DNA from: Pseudorhodobacter sp. PARRP1
GTDB lineage: Bacteria; Pseudomonadota; Alphaproteobacteria; Rhodobacterales; Rhodobacteraceae
Direction of reading: 5' to 3'
Assembly: GCA_002256245.1 (NCBI GenBank)
Contig: NKIU01000001.1
Location: 982,232 to 1,046,231 of the forward strand
DNA: 64,000 nt
The position numbers and the translations under genes are program-made. The notes beneath the pieces are model-generated. The model saw nothing but the letters and a program-made list of their open reading frames with translations. It made no database searches and had not been told where the DNA came from. This document shows, in pieces, positions 45,555 through 52,737 of this stretch (the stretch's first letter is position 1; each line of letters begins with the position of its first letter).

Positions 45555-46486
45555 TCCGCCTTGCCCTTGCCCTGCTGTTGGCGCTGCTGCTGCAGACCAC
45601 ACCCGCCTCGGCCCAGGATTGCACCGCCCAGACCACCGATTTCGACTTCGGCACGGTCAGCCTGCGCGCGGGCGCGGTCAACCAGACCGAAGGCAGCGTC
45701 AAGATCACCTGCCGCGGCGGCCCGATCAGCGCCGTCGTGCGCCCGGTCGGCATCTGCCTGACCTTCGGCGGCGGCAGCGCCAGCAATGGCGCCACCCCGC
45801 CCCGCCGCTTTATGACCGGAGCGGGCGGCGCCTTGCTGGAATACCAACTGCGCCAGACCAGCGGCGGGGCCGCGCTGTCACAGATATTTGTCGAGGTGCT
45901 GATGCTGCTTGGCAACGGCAGCACCACGGTTCCGATCTACGCCGACATCGTCGCCCAGTCGGTGCAACTGCCAACCGGCAATTACAGCGCCAGCTATGCG
46001 GGCAGCGGCCCGGCCGGCGTGCAGATGCGAACGGGCGTTCTGACCTGCAACATTCTGGCTCAGAACCAACCCGCGGGCGGCTTTCAGGTGCGCGCCCAAG
46101 CCGCCTCAAGCTGCGATGTCAGCACCACCGCGCTGGATTTCGGCAATATCCCGGCGCAGATTGCCCGCCCGGTCGATAAATCCGCCAGCGTCGAAGTGCG
46201 CTGCACCGACGGCACGCCCTACCGGATCTCGTTGGGTCTGGGTCAGGGCGCAGGCGTGTCCGACCCTGCCGCGCGCAAGATGCGCAACGCGCTCAGCACG
46301 CTGACCTATGGGCTGTTTCAAGACGCTGGCCGCAGCCAACCGTGGGGCGATCAACTGGGCAACAACGTCGGCGGTCTGGGCGCAGGGGCGGCGCAGGTTT
46401 TTACCGTCTATGGCCGGATTTTTGCCAATCAGGTGCCCAACATCGGGGTGTATTCTGACAATATCGTGGTGACGATCGCCTACTAA
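45551..46486 (+). CDS. Two-domain SCPU protein, probable pilus tip adhesin
   Basis: A 311-residue exported protein with signal peptide (LALALLLALLLQTTPASA). It has two SCPU-like domains: residues ~20-165 (DCTAQTTDFDFGTVSL, ITCRGG) and ~170-311 (SSCDVSTTALDFGNIP, VRCTDG, ending VYSDNIVVTIAY). A C-terminal domain that can accept donor strands plus an N-terminal binding domain is the plan of CsuE-type tip adhesins. Its place behind the usher, overlapping by four bases, fits. The ligand is unknown. Confidence 0.87.
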   Translation: MIRLALALLLALLLQTTPASAQDCTAQTTDFDFGTVSLRAGAVNQTEGSVKITCRGGPISAVVRPVGICLTFGGGSASNGATPPRRFMTGAGGALLEYQLRQTSGGAALSQIFVEVLMLLGNGSTTVPIYADIVAQSVQLPTGNYSASYAGSGPAGVQMRTGVLTCNILAQNQPAGGFQVRAQAASSCDVSTTALDFGNIPAQIARPVDKSASVEVRCTDGTPYRISLGLGQGAGVSDPAARKMRNALSTLTYGLFQDAGRSQPWGDQLGNNVGGLGAGAAQVFTVYGRIFANQVPNIGVYSDNIVVTIAY

Positions 46487-46607
46487 CCCGGCAGATTTTC
46501 GCGGCGCGGTTTGGCGCACTTTTTCCGAAGTGGCGCAGAAACCACAATATGTGGTGCTAAGCTGGTCTAAAGGGGCCTCGCAAGGCGTTCCAAAATGTGA
46601 CGCCCAC

Positions 46608-47654
46608 TCAGCCCGAATGTGCGCAGGCTTGGCCTTGCAACCGCTCCACCGCCCAACCTGCCGCCTCGGCCACCGTCGGATCGGCGTCGCGCATCAAGGC
46701 CGCCGCATGTGGCACAAGCCCGACCTGGCCCGAGTTGCCAATCGCATAAAGCACGTTGCGCACAAACCGATCACGCCCGATCCGCTTGATCGGGCTGCCC
46801 GCAAAGCGCGCCCGGAAGGCGGCGTCGTCCAGCCCCACCAACTCGGCCAACTCTGGCGCGCCCACCCGTGGCTGATAGCCGATGTCTTGCGCCGCCTGCG
46901 CGAATTTGTTCCACGGGCAGGCGGCAAGGCAATCATCACAGCCATAAATCCGGTTGCCCATCAGCGCACGCAGATCGGGATCGACCGGGCCTTTGTGCTC
47001 GATGGTCAGATAGGAAATGCAGCGCCGCGCGTCCAACTGATAGGGCGCGGGAAAGGCATTGGTGGGGCAGACGTCAAGGCAAGCGGTGCAGGTGCCGCAA
47101 TGGCTGACCTCGGGCGCGTCTTTCGGCAAATCAGCGGTGGTAAAGATCGCACCCAGAAAAAACCAGTTGCCCAGATCGCGCGCCAGCAGGTTGGTGTGCT
47201 TGCCTTGCCAGCCCAAGCCCGCCGCCTGTGCCAGCGGTTTTTCCATCACCGGGGCAGTATCGACAAACACTTTGATCTCGGCCTTGGCGGTGGCGGCGAA
47301 CCAGCTGCCCAGCCGTTTCAAGCGGCGTTTGACAAGATCATGGTAATCCTTGCCCTGCGCATAAACCGAAACTGCCGCCCGGTCAGGCTGCCCGATCACC
47401 GCCATCGGATCGGTCTCGGGCGTATAGACTTCCGCCAGCATGATCACCGACCGCGCCTCGGGCCACAGGGCGGCCGCGTTGCCACGCCAATGCGTGCGCT
47501 CGGCCATCCATGACATTTGGCCGTGATGATCGGCTGCCAGAAAGGCCTGCAAACGCTCTGCTGTCTCTGGTGCTGCGTCAGGCGCACAGATGCCGACTTT
47601 CGCAAAGCCCTCTTCCAATGCCTTCGCAACAAGACTTTGTTTCAACCCCTTCAT
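46608..47654 (-). CDS. queG: Epoxyqueuosine reductase
   Basis: A 348-residue cobalamin and iron-sulfur enzyme that converts epoxyqueuosine to queuosine in tRNA, the last step of Q synthesis. The two [4Fe-4S] clusters are ligated by [17 protein letters not shown] and [13 protein letters not shown] near residues 190-250. The N-terminal flavin-like cobalamin domain contains [17 protein letters not shown]-like C-terminal region ([13 protein letters not shown]) ends it. Length matches QueG. It is on the minus strand after a repeat and GST gene, with convergent pilus genes. Confidence 0.96.
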   Translation of the reverse strand: MKGLKQSLVAKALEEGFAKVGICAPDAAPETAERLQAFLAADHHGQMSWMAERTHWRGNAAALWPEARSVIMLAEVYTPETDPMAVIGQPDRAAVSVYAQGKDYHDLVKRRLKRLGSWFAATAKAEIKVFVDTAPVMEKPLAQAAGLGWQGKHTNLLARDLGNWFFLGAIFTTADLPKDAPEVSHCGTCTACLDVCPTNAFPAPYQLDARRCISYLTIEHKGPVDPDLRALMGNRIYGCDDCLAACPWNKFAQAAQDIGYQPRVGAPELAELVGLDDAAFRARFAGSPIKRIGRDRFVRNVLYAIGNSGQVGLVPHAAALMRDADPTVAEAAGWAVERLQGQACAHSG

Positions 47655-47660
47655 CTTGGC

Positions 47661-47702
47661 GCAAATACTCCACGGGGGTCCGGGGGTGTGAAACCCCCGG
47701 CG
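47661..47702 (+). repeat. GC-rich intergenic palindrome, family shared with 24726-24760
   Basis: Reads GCGCAAATACTCCACGGGGG, TCCGGGGG, TGTGAAA, CCCCCGGC. The stem is CCGGGGG/CCCCCGG around TGTGAAA. Same order of parts as the minus-strand copy at 24726-24760. It fills the gap between queG and the GST gene. Confidence 0.7.
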
Positions 47703-47709
47703 GTTTCAG

Positions 47710-48375
47710 CTAAAAATCCAGATCGGCGTAATGCGCGGGCGGCGGGAAGCCCGGCACCTGATCGGCCAGAAGCGTGCGGAAACTGGGGCGCGATTTGATC
47801 TTGGCATACCAGTCTTTCACCGTCGCGTTGCGGTTCCAGTCCACGTCCGAGATGTAGTCGAGGCACGAGATATGCGCCGCTGCCGTCAGATCGGCCAGCG
47901 TCATCACATCGCCCGCCAGCCAGCGGCGTTGATCCAGCAGCCAGCCGAGGTAATCGAGATGATACTTGATCCGCCCCGCCCCGGATTTCACCGCTTTGGA
48001 ATCCGGGTAGCCCTGCGCCATGATCTTCTTGTTCACCCGCTCATACAGCAGTTTCGAGGTGACTTCGGCGTGGAATTTGTCATCAAACCACGCGCATAGG
48101 CGGCGGACTTCAAAGCGCATGTCGATGTCGCGCGGCATCAGGGCCGGGCTGGGGAAGGCTTCTTCCAGATATTCGCAAATCGCCTGACTTTCCGACAACA
48201 CCTTGTTCTCGATCCGCAGCACCGGGACTTTGCCCGCCGGATTGCGGCGCAGGAAATCGGGCGAGGGTTCCCAATACCGTTCTTCGATCAGTTCTACCTC
48301 AAGGCGCTTCTCGGCCAGGGTCAGGCGCACCTTGCGGCAGAACGGCGACAGCGGGAAGTGATACAGGCGGATCAT
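47710..48375 (-). CDS. Glutathione S-transferase family protein
   Basis: A 221-residue GST. The thioredoxin-like part begins MIRLYHFPLSPFCRKVRL, where Cys13 is a candidate catalytic residue. NPAGKVPVLRIENK and LSESQAICEYLE bind glutathione. The helical domain follows, with WLAGDVMTLADLTAAAH as its conserved N-cap region. It is not close to the first GST in the window. Substrate unknown. Monocistronic, between the repeat and mtgA. Confidence 0.9.
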   Translation of the reverse strand: MIRLYHFPLSPFCRKVRLTLAEKRLEVELIEERYWEPSPDFLRRNPAGKVPVLRIENKVLSESQAICEYLEEAFPSPALMPRDIDMRFEVRRLCAWFDDKFHAEVTSKLLYERVNKKIMAQGYPDSKAVKSGAGRIKYHLDYLGWLLDQRRWLAGDVMTLADLTAAAHISCLDYISDVDWNRNATVKDWYAKIKSRPSFRTLLADQVPGFPPPAHYADLDF

Positions 48376-48450
48376 GCGGTATCTGGTCTTTGTATGGCGG
48401 TTTGGTCTTCAATGCCGCGACGGGGCGCGGAATTCAACCACAATCCCCGG

Positions 48451-49200
48451 CTATTCGCGGTCTTGAAAACAATCCGCGCGGCCATCCGCCAGAATGGTCT
48501 CGGCGCCCGACATGATGGCCCCGGTGCGGCGCTTGACAAAGCTGCTGGGTTTGGAGGCAGAGCGGCCCTTCGGGTCGGGCAGAACGGCGGCAAGGCGGGC
48601 GGCTTGCAGGGCGGAAAGATCGCGGGCATCGACGCCAAAGTAGTGCTGGGCCGCGGCCTGCACGCCGAACACGCCTTCGTCGAATTCGGCGACGTTGAGA
48701 TAAACCTCAAGGATGCGCTGCTTGGACCAGACGAGTTCAACAACCGGTGTCAGGCCGGCCTCGATGGCTTTGCGCAGCCAGCTGCGACCCTGCCAGAGGA
48801 ACACGTTCTTGGCGACCTGTTGGGTCAGGGTCGAGGCGCCGCGACTGCCGCCCTGCTCGGCGGCGGCGCGGATGGCGGCCATGTCAAAGCCCCAATGCAG
48901 GCAGAAATTGGCATCCTCGGCGGCGACGACGGAGCGGCCCATCACGGGGGCGATCTCGTCCCAGTTCACCCAATCCTTGCTGATGCCGCCCAAGCGCCAG
49001 CTTTCGGAAAGCTGATACAGGTTGATCGGCGGCGGCAGGAAGCTGAACAGCAGGATCAGGATGCCGTAGAAAGCGGCGATGCCGGCAAGGCCGCGCAGAA
49101 TCCAGCGCTTGACCCGCCTGCCCCGGGTTTCGGGGGCGATCAGGTCTGGCTCGGGCGCGGGTTCGGCCTTTTTACGTGGTTTTTTCGGGGTATCGACCAT
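48451..49200 (-). CDS. mtgA: Monofunctional peptidoglycan transglycosylase
   Basis: A 249-residue GT51 enzyme that polymerises lipid II into glycan strands at the outer face of the inner membrane. A Lys/Pro-rich cytoplasmic start (VDTPKKPRKKAEPAPEP) leads to one membrane helix (GLAGIAAFYGILILLFSFLP, ~45-65). The catalytic Glu is in VVAAEDANFCLHWGFD, and GASTLTQQVAKNVFL and KQRILEVYLNVAEF are the other GT51 motifs. The start MVDTPK is preferred over an ATG 33 codons earlier that would lie in repeat copy 3. Confidence 0.93.
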   Translation of the reverse strand: MVDTPKKPRKKAEPAPEPDLIAPETRGRRVKRWILRGLAGIAAFYGILILLFSFLPPPINLYQLSESWRLGGISKDWVNWDEIAPVMGRSVVAAEDANFCLHWGFDMAAIRAAAEQGGSRGASTLTQQVAKNVFLWQGRSWLRKAIEAGLTPVVELVWSKQRILEVYLNVAEFDEGVFGVQAAAQHYFGVDARDLSALQAARLAAVLPDPKGRSASKPSSFVKRRTGAIMSGAETILADGRADCFQDRE

Positions 49201-49254
49201 GTGGCAGCTTAGGCCCGAAGCGGGCGGTTTGGTCAAGGGTTTGGCGCGGGTTTT

Positions 49255-49340
49255 GGGGTGGTCCCAACTCGGGACTTTTGGAGGGTTATTCAATTTCAAC
49301 GGGTTACTGAAAGTCGTTCAGACATTGTTAAGATTTGGCG
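49255..49340 (+). repeat. Dispersed hairpin repeat, copy 3
   Basis: GGTCCCAACTCGGGAC (49260-49275) with TCAAC 19 bases and TTAAG 52 bases past the hairpin end, and TTTGGCGGG beyond, as in copies 1 and 2. It shares GGGGTGGTCCC with copy 1. Here no plus-strand gene ends upstream; it lies between divergent mtgA and parD, so it cannot be explained only as a terminator. Confidence 0.75.
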
Positions 49341-49355
49341 GGTTCGGGAATACGA

Positions 49356-49395
49356 TTTGGCAAATCTTGCCAAAACTTGCCAAACGGGATAGATT
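49356..49395 (+). promoter_or_regulatory. parDE promoter and operator
   Basis: TTTGGCAA (49356-49363) is followed by its inverse TTGCCAAA (49367-49374) and a direct repeat TTGCCAAA (49377-49384), ten bases later. A sigma-70-like promoter overlaps: TTGCCA (49367-49372), 17 bases, TAGATT (49390-49395). The start point would fall at or near the parD ATG (49402), giving a leaderless or nearly leaderless mRNA. The boxes cover the -35, fitting autorepression by ParD. Confidence 0.6.
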
Positions 49396-49401
49396 ACACC
49401 G

Positions 49402-49656
49402 ATGAGCACAATGAACATCTCTTTGCCCGACGACATGAAAGCTTTTGTGGACGAACAGGTTCGCATCAACGGCTTTGCCACGACCAGCGAATACATGCGC
49501 GCACTGATCCGCGAGCGCAAAGACGCAATCGAACGGCTGCGGGCCTTGGTGATTGAGGGCATGGAATCGGGTGATCCGCAGCCTGCGGATGAAGTCTCGG
49601 CACGGTTGCGGGCGCGGATTGAGGCAGCAAGGACTGGGATGAAGGCTGCCGAATGA
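49402..49656 (+). CDS. parD: ParD-family antitoxin (ribbon-helix-helix)
   Basis: An 84-residue antitoxin. The N-terminal MNISLPDDMKAFVDEQV and FATTSEYMRALIRERK form a ribbon-helix-helix DNA-binding domain. The C-terminal half is acidic and helical and should wrap the toxin. It binds ParE and represses its own promoter, which has TTGCCAAA boxes directly upstream. It overlaps the toxin gene by four bases (ATGA), the usual layout. Confidence 0.93.
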   Translation: MSTMNISLPDDMKAFVDEQVRINGFATTSEYMRALIRERKDAIERLRALVIEGMESGDPQPADEVSARLRARIEAARTGMKAAE

Positions 49657-49964
49657 CGGCGGTTGTCGTCAGCCCCGCAGCCGAGGCCGATCTGGGCGCA
49701 ATCATTGATCATTATCTGGTTGCGGCTGGGATCGAGGTTGCGGCGGGGTTCATGACAGCCTGGGATCGTTGCATGGCGCATCTCGAGGATTTTCCAGCGA
49801 GCGGTTCGCCCCGTCTGGCGGAACCGCTGGACTTGTCAGAGTTGCGGGTATGGCCGGTGAAGGGATTTCCGCAACTGGCGCTTTACACTGAAAGCGAAAG
49901 CGCCGTGATCTTGCTGCGTGTCCTGCATTCCGCCCGCGATCTGCCCTTCGCTTTGCGCGATTGA
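49653..49964 (+). CDS. parE: ParE-family toxin (RelE/ParE superfamily)
   Basis: A 103-residue toxin of the RelE/ParE fold. Marks are VVSPAAEADLGAIIDHYLVAAG at the start, FMTAWDRCMAHLEDFPASGS, ELRVWPVKGFPQLALY and VILLRVLHSARDLPF at the end. ParE proteins poison DNA gyrase. Reading frame is intact, so the pair may be active. It is coupled to the antitoxin by a four-base overlap. Base use is close to that of the surrounding genes. Confidence 0.92.
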   Translation: MTAVVVSPAAEADLGAIIDHYLVAAGIEVAAGFMTAWDRCMAHLEDFPASGSPRLAEPLDLSELRVWPVKGFPQLALYTESESAVILLRVLHSARDLPFALRD

Positions 49965-50058
49965 AACCCGCTAATCCCGACAAAAAATGTCGCGCATGGT
50001 GCTGCGGATGTGAGGTTGGTTGCCTTAGGGTTTGCCATATCCCAACACCGGAGTTCCC

Positions 50059-51162
50059 ATGCCGCTACGCCGCACGCCGTTTTACGCCCTTGCGTCGGCC
50101 TATGGCGCGCAGATGGGGCCGGTGGGGGGCGGGTTTGTCAACGCGCATCATTATGGTGATGTGAAGGCCGAGCATCTGAACACGCGGGCACATGTCGGGG
50201 TGCAGGATTTGTCCACCATGGGCAAGATTGACGTGAAGGGGCCAGAGGCTGAGGCGCTGGTGAATTATCTGATCGTCAATGACGCCGCCAGCATGCGCAC
50301 GGGCGCGGCGCGCTATGCCAGCGTCTGTGCGCCGGATGGCGGGATCATGGACGATCTGACGGTGTTCCGGCTGGGAGACGCGCATTTTCTGATCGTCTCG
50401 GGCAGCCGCAACCGGCTGAAAATCCGCGATTGGGCGATGCAGCACGCGCAGGGGCGCAGGGCCTATGTCACCGACATCACGGCGGCGATTGCGTTTCCGA
50501 CCGTGCAGGGGCCGAAATCGCGCGCGCTGTTGCAGCGGCTGATCCCGGATGCCGATTTGACTGTGCTTAAGCGGTGGCAGTTCACGTGGGGGCATTTTGG
50601 CGACACGAAGGTGATGATCTCGCGCACCGGGGTTACGGGCGAATTGGGGTTTGAGTTGTTTGTGCCTGCCGACGAGTCGGCGGGGGTGTGGAACGGGCTG
50701 ATCGCGGCGGGCGGGGCTTATGGATTGCGCCCTTACGGGGTGCAGGCGATGTTCACGCTGGGGCTGGAAAAGCTGTATCCGGCGCATGGCATCGACATGG
50801 ACGAAAGCATCACACCGTTTCATGTCGGCACCGATGCGTTCATCAAGTTCGACAAGGGTGATTTCATCGGGCGCGAGGCGCTGTTGCGGGTGCGGGATGC
50901 CGGGGTGCAGACGGCATGGGTTGGCTTGCGGCTGGAGGGTGAGGCTCTGGCGGCAGAGGGCGCTGCGGTGATGGTGGGTGGCCGCCGGGTGGGGCATGTG
51001 ACCTACAGCGACCACGGCTATTCGGTGGGGGCGGTTCTGGCCTCGGCCCATATCGAGACGGCCTTTGCGGTGGATGGCGCCGAGGTGGTGGTGGACGGCG
51101 TAAAAGCGGTGGTGTCACGGCGCGCGTTTGTGGACCCCGAGGGCGCGCGGTTGCGGGCGTGA
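50059..51162 (+). CDS. Standalone GcvT-family folate-dependent aminomethyltransferase
   Basis: A 367-residue protein of the GcvT/YgfZ fold. Blocks are LRRTPFYALASAYGAQ, VGVQDLSTMGKIDVKGPEA, SRTGVTGELGFELFVPADE and GLRPYGVQAMFTLGLEKLYPAHGIDMDE, which includes residues that bind tetrahydrofolate in GcvT. Neither gcvH nor gcvP is adjacent, so it is not the normal glycine cleavage gene by context. It may move a one-carbon unit from a methylated amine or glycine derivative to folate. Start chosen by the ATG giving LRRTPF near the N-terminus. Confidence 0.85.
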   Translation: MPLRRTPFYALASAYGAQMGPVGGGFVNAHHYGDVKAEHLNTRAHVGVQDLSTMGKIDVKGPEAEALVNYLIVNDAASMRTGAARYASVCAPDGGIMDDLTVFRLGDAHFLIVSGSRNRLKIRDWAMQHAQGRRAYVTDITAAIAFPTVQGPKSRALLQRLIPDADLTVLKRWQFTWGHFGDTKVMISRTGVTGELGFELFVPADESAGVWNGLIAAGGAYGLRPYGVQAMFTLGLEKLYPAHGIDMDESITPFHVGTDAFIKFDKGDFIGREALLRVRDAGVQTAWVGLRLEGEALAAEGAAVMVGGRRVGHVTYSDHGYSVGAVLASAHIETAFAVDGAEVVVDGVKAVVSRRAFVDPEGARLRA

Positions 51163-51272
51163 CGTAGCGTCAGAGATTTAGCGTCCCGGCGCAGGGAACG
51201 AAAACGCGTTTGGCGGGTTCTTGCTGCATAGGGCTTGGGAAACCGGGCCGCTGTGTAACAATGGAGATCATC

Positions 51273-51761
51273 ATGTTTCGCACTTCCATCGCTGCCTTCC
51301 TTATGGCAACCGCCGTCGCTTTCCCGTCGCTGGCACAAGACCTGAAGCCCATCCGCGAGGTTGAGGTCAAGGTTGACACCGCAGGCATCGGCAACCCGCA
51401 AGCGGCTGCATACTGGGGCACGCTGCAAGACGATCTGAAGGCCTCGATCCTGACCAAAGTGGCCCCTTCGGATGACGAAGCCGCCTATGTCATCAAGATC
51501 CGCATTGATGATGTTTCGCTGGCAAACGGCTTTCAGGAAAAGCTGGGTCTGGGCGAGACCACGCTGACCGGTAACGTGCTGGTGCAGGACGACAAGAACC
51601 ACGTGGGCGACGATGCCTATGACCTGACCGTGGACGTGAACGCGGCCAAGCCGCTGCTGCCGCAGGGCTATGACTTCACCGCTGCGGATGCCGACGGCAA
51701 GATCTATTACAACGCGATGGTGAATGCGTTCGCCGACGGCGTTGTGAGCCGCCTGAAGTAA
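51273..51761 (+). CDS. Exported protein of unknown function
   Basis: A 162-residue protein with a clear signal peptide (TSIAAFLMATAVAFPSLAQ). The mature part is mixed alpha/beta and acidic (pieces such as EVEVKVDTAGIGNPQAAAYW, AYVIKIRIDDVSLANGF). No cysteines and no known motif. GGAG lies before the ATG. A strong terminator follows, so it is monocistronic. It is probably periplasmic. I do not recognise a family. Confidence 0.75.
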   Translation: MFRTSIAAFLMATAVAFPSLAQDLKPIREVEVKVDTAGIGNPQAAAYWGTLQDDLKASILTKVAPSDDEAAYVIKIRIDDVSLANGFQEKLGLGETTLTGNVLVQDDKNHVGDDAYDLTVDVNAAKPLLPQGYDFTAADADGKIYYNAMVNAFADGVVSRLK

Positions 51762-51794
51762 GTTTCGCGTTCAGTTTCGCTTCACGATTGAAAG

Positions 51795-51818
51795 GGCCCC
51801 CGGTTGGGGGCCTTTTTT
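51795..51818 (+). terminator. Rho-independent terminator
   Basis: GGCCCCC-GGTT-GGGGGCC followed by six Ts, 33 bases behind the stop of the exported protein gene. Confidence 0.9.
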
Positions 51819-51880
51819 CATGGGCGGATGGCCCCCAGCGATAAAGTTGATCGAACAGCGATGCGTGATAAAGTTGGGAA

Positions 51881-51897
51881 GGCACCGAGTCGGTGCC
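51881..51897. other. Small perfect hairpin GGCACC-GAGTC-GGTGCC
   Basis: A six-base GC stem with a five-base loop, 58 bases before the next gene, followed by CTATTTTG. GATAAAGTTG occurs twice before it (from 51839 and 51867). It may be a terminator or a small leader structure. Confidence 0.5.
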
Positions 51898-51954
51898 CTA
51901 TTTTGACGCAAGATTTTCACGCCGTTCATTTCAACCCCTCTCTGGGAGAGCATA

Positions 51955-52704
51955 ATGCAGTTAAGCTTCTGGCTGAACGCCTTCATTCCGGGTTCTGTCC
52001 CGGGATATACCCTGCCGATCACCACCGGCCCGCATGCCGGAAAGACAGCGATCCCGATGCCGGGGCTGGCGCGCGTTTTGAACACGTTCAAGCCGTTGAA
52101 CACCGGCTATCTGACCGATCAGCGCAGCTTTGATCCGGCGTTCACCGCCTCGGTGCGGATGCGGTCGTTTGCGATTTTGGATGTGACGCCCAGCGGGGCA
52201 ACGCTGGTGCGCAGCGGACATGAAACCTCGGGGACGACGCAGGTGACGATCACGACCGGGGTGCAGACCGGCTATGCGCCGGCCGATATGTCGCGGTGTC
52301 GCTGGTCGGCGTTGACGCCGGTGCTGCGCAGTTTCACGGCGGGATCGGTGCGGGTGCCGTTTGGCGGGACGGTGCCGATTGTGGTGGGCGTGGGCCCCAC
52401 GGCGGTGCCGACGTTCACGATGGATCTGGTGGGCCAAGCCGGCGACCCGCTGATCAACGGCGCGGCGGACATTGATTACACCGGCCAATTTACCGTGCGG
52501 GTGTTGGGCGGTGGATCTGCGACCCTGACGGTGGATGTGCAGTTCGAGGGGCTGCTGGATAACTTCCCGGCCTTTGAGGCCTATGCCAGTTTCGGCGGGG
52601 CAACCAAAGAGTTGTTCACCGCGCCGCCACCGGCGGGCAACACGGTGGTGGATTTGCTGGGCGGCGCGTCGCGCCCGATTTCGGGGCACGCGCGCTTTCC
52701 CTGA
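51955..52704 (+). CDS. Unknown beta-rich protein
   Basis: A 249-residue protein with no clear signal peptide (starts MQLSFWLNAFIPGSVPGYT). The sequence alternates short strands, with many Thr, Val and Gly and few Lys, and a middle block VRVPFGGTVPIVVGVGPTAV. Only one cysteine (residue ~121). It looks like a beta-sandwich and resembles no family I can name. It has GGGAGAG before the ATG and a bidirectional terminator behind the stop, so it is a single-gene unit. Codon use matches the chromosome. Confidence 0.7.
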   Translation: MQLSFWLNAFIPGSVPGYTLPITTGPHAGKTAIPMPGLARVLNTFKPLNTGYLTDQRSFDPAFTASVRMRSFAILDVTPSGATLVRSGHETSGTTQVTITTGVQTGYAPADMSRCRWSALTPVLRSFTAGSVRVPFGGTVPIVVGVGPTAVPTFTMDLVGQAGDPLINGAADIDYTGQFTVRVLGGGSATLTVDVQFEGLLDNFPAFEAYASFGGATKELFTAPPPAGNTVVDLLGGASRPISGHARFP

Positions 52705-52710
52705 CATGTG

Positions 52711-52737
52711 AAAAGGCCCCCTTGCGGGGGCCTTTTG
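52711..52737. terminator. Bidirectional terminator between unknown gene and gltB
   Basis: AAAAGGCCCCC-TTG-CGGGGGCCTTTT, with As on one side and Ts on the other, directly before the gltB stop codon. Serves both convergent genes. Confidence 0.9.

Noticed and set aside
51881-51897. GGCACCGAGTCGGTGCC hairpin resembles the last hairpin of the Streptococcus pyogenes tracrRNA.
   Set aside because: No cas genes, no repeat array and no anti-repeat pairing nearby. A six-base GC stem with this loop can arise by chance and works as an ordinary hairpin.
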